Shown: one piece after another, positions 4,785 to 6,176 of the stretch
Layout: the number at the start of each line of letters is the position of its first letter
How positions within the stretch are numbered: position 1 is the first letter of the stretch
DNA from: Fidelibacterota bacterium
GTDB taxonomy: Bacteria > Fidelibacterota > UBA2242 > JAFGTP01
Assembly (NCBI GenBank): GCA_021735285.1
Contig: JAIPHI010000155.1
Coordinates: 1-6,176, forward strand
DNA: 6,176 nucleotides
Direction: 5' to 3'
Translations under genes and position numbers: made by a program
The notes under the pieces: generated by a model
Seen by the model: the letters and a program-made list of their open reading frames with translations, nothing else
Database searches by the model: none
Told to the model about the DNA's origin: nothing

Positions 4785-6176
4785 AAAATAAAATCAACAT
4801 CATCGTTTTAATTCTGGTTCTGGTAACAATGCTCCAAGCCGATCAAAAGGAAAAGCTACGTTTGCTTGAAGCCGGCAAACTCCAGCAATATACTGAACAG
4901 GGTGGAGTTGTAAAAAAATTAACTAATGATATCCATTTTCGTAAAGGTGATGTGGATTTGAGATGTGAGCTTGCATTTTGGTATGAGCAAAAAGAAAGAG
5001 CCGATTTCTTTAAAAATGTAATTGTAACGAATAAAGCCCGGACTTTAACTGCTGACTCATTAATCTATTTTTATGATAGAGATATAATTCGAGCTTTTGG
5101 CAATCCTGCTCTGGAGGATAGTAGTGGAAAAATCACAGCTGATACCCTGATCTATCATATTGAAGATGAACTATTTTATTGTAAAGGAGATGTCAAGCTC
5201 ACCCAGGAGAATAAAAATTTGACAGCTAAAAACTTGACTTATATGGCTGATATCAAAAAAACAATCGCCACACAAGACGCTATCATGGAAAATAAAGAAA
5301 ATCTAACAACCCTTGCCTCGGATAGCATTGTTTATTTTAATGAGGCCAATAGAATTAGTGCTTATATTAATCCTGTTTTAACAAAAATCGATACTGCCTC
5401 CTCTCGCAAAACAAAAATTTTTGGTTCTCGAATAAAAGGTACTGAAAAAGAGGGAAATTTTACGGTTTTACAAAATGTGAAAATAATAAGAGATGAAATG
5501 AAGGCCTTTGCTGATCATGCCGACTACAATGATAGTACGGGTGTTATTACATTAACAGGAAATCCTAATGTTATTAGTGACAATCGTGATATTTACGGTG
5601 ATAAAATAACCGCTTATTTGAGAGACAATAAAATCAAACATGTTAATATTGATGGTAATGCAATTGCTTCTTCGGTATCACATTATTATTTACCTGCTCA
5701 TGATTCCACTCAAACGAAATCTGATACCAGTCATACACCCCAAGGTGATTTAGTTAATATTAAAGACGAGATGACCGGGAATCAGATGGATATATATTTT
5801 AAAAATGGGAATACCGATTCAATACGAGTATCAGGAATGGCTACCAGCTATTACAATGTTGCCCAGGATAGTATTCTCAAAGGTGTTAATCAGGCCAGCG
5901 GTGATACGATCGTTATGCATTTTGATTCTACTGAGCAAGAGCAGTCAAAATTACATAAGATCACAGTTGTAGGAGGCACAGAAGGCAAGTTCATTCCCCA
6001 CAGGACAAATACTGAAATGGATACCTCAATTATATATTCAGCTGGTAAGATTCAATACTTCATAGAAAATAGAGAAACCTGGCTGAGACAAAAGGCTAAT
6101 ACAAAATATAAAGATATGCAACTTTCATCAGGAAAGATTCAGGTTCTATGGAAAAAGAATCTGCTTTATGCGACCC
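4781..6176 (+). CDS. Exported OstA/LptA-like lipopolysaccharide transport protein (5' part, runs off the window)
   Basis: An open frame of 465 codons continues past the right edge. An in-frame TAG at 4775-4777 rules out any earlier start. TTG at 4781 is chosen because it gives a textbook signal peptide: the basic KNK, then a hydrophobic core (residues 5-16), then a cleavage-like LQA|DQ after residue 20. The first ATG in frame (4829, residue 17) would destroy it. The mature part is strand-rich with OstA-type repeats resembling PF13100, for example LTADSLIYFY, KITADTLIYHI and TLASDSIVYFN (before about residue 195). Later units are GDKITAYLRDNKIKHVNIDGNA (273-294), a Ser/Thr-rich loop (about 305-320), GNQMDIYFKNGNTDSIRVSG (333-352) and SGDTIVMHF (373-381). 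Such beta-taco modules form the periplasmic bridge that carries lipopolysaccharide to the outer membrane. The last visible residues (YKDMQLSSGKIQVLW) read like the N-terminal jellyroll of LptD, so it may be a stand-alone OstA-like protein or the front of a long LptD-type protein. No good Shine-Dalgarno site is present. Confidence 0.82.
   Translation, partial: MKNKINIIVLILVLVTMLQADQKEKLRLLEAGKLQQYTEQGGVVKKLTNDIHFRKGDVDLRCELAFWYEQKERADFFKNVIVTNKARTLTADSLIYFYDRDIIRAFGNPALEDSSGKITADTLIYHIEDELFYCKGDVKLTQENKNLTAKNLTYMADIKKTIATQDAIMENKENLTTLASDSIVYFNEANRISAYINPVLTKIDTASSRKTKIFGSRIKGTEKEGNFTVLQNVKIIRDEMKAFADHADYNDSTGVITLTGNPNVISDNRDIYGDKITAYLRDNKIKHVNIDGNAIASSVSHYYLPAHDSTQTKSDTSHTPQGDLVNIKDEMTGNQMDIYFKNGNTDSIRVSGMATSYYNVAQDSILKGVNQASGDTIVMHFDSTEQEQSKLHKITVVGGTEGKFIPHRTNTEMDTSIIYSAGKIQYFIENRETWLRQKANTKYKDMQLSSGKIQVLWKKNLLYAT

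Noticed and set aside
4829..6176. Starting the OstA-like gene at the first in-frame ATG (4829)
   Set aside because: This would remove the hydrophobic core of a clear signal peptide and leave an exported-type protein without an export signal; TTG at 4781 fits better.
1..6176. CRISPR array, tRNA/rRNA, insertion sequence, toxin-antitoxin or phage-defence genes
   Set aside because: I saw no regularly spaced repeats, no tRNA-like cloverleaf in the two intergenic gaps, and no transposase, nuclease or other defence-type motifs in any real gene.

Overview
The window is an AT-rich bacterial segment (roughly one third G+C by eye). All genes lie on the plus strand. It holds two complete membrane or signalling genes, one complete transcription factor gene, and two genes cut by the window edges. 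The content points to a Gram-negative, lipopolysaccharide-bearing bacterium, probably of the Bacteroidetes/FCB assemblage. The reasons are a DUF4857-like membrane protein, otherwise best known from Bacteroides-type genomes, and a long OstA/LptA-type envelope protein of the kind seen in that group. This placement is an inference from remembered family resemblance, not from a search.

Layout: (1) 1-1385 is the end of an operon. It contains the last 48 codons of a membrane protein, possibly an ABC-2-type permease, overlapping by ATGA a 413-residue DUF4857-like membrane protein. A strong Rho-independent terminator at 1461-1504 closes it. (2) 1589-4626 is a two-gene signalling operon. A 561-residue sensor histidine kinase with a large extracytoplasmic, probably double-Cache, sensor is followed 2 bases later by a 449-residue NtrC-family, sigma-54-dependent response regulator. 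(3) 4627-4780 is an AT-rich intergenic region with a perfect 11-bp inverted repeat and a possible 14-codon leader ORF. (4) 4781 to the window end is the first 465 codons of an exported OstA/LptA-like protein, which starts at TTG and runs off the edge.

How they may work together: the kinase and regulator form an obvious pair of the ZraSR/AtoSC/HydGH architecture. The regulator should drive sigma-54 promoters, but I see no convincing -24/-12 element in either intergenic gap, so its targets probably lie elsewhere. The next gene appears to belong to the lipopolysaccharide transport bridge, so an envelope-related role for the pair is plausible but rests only on adjacency.

Two diagnostic motifs deviate from consensus. 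The kinase H-box reads H-K-I-R-N-P instead of H-E-x-x-N-P, and the activator's sigma-54 contact loop reads GAFTGS instead of GAFTGA. I see no mobile element, CRISPR array, tRNA or rRNA. No wholly new system is evident: the window looks like chromosomal core or near-core sequence with a few unusual details.
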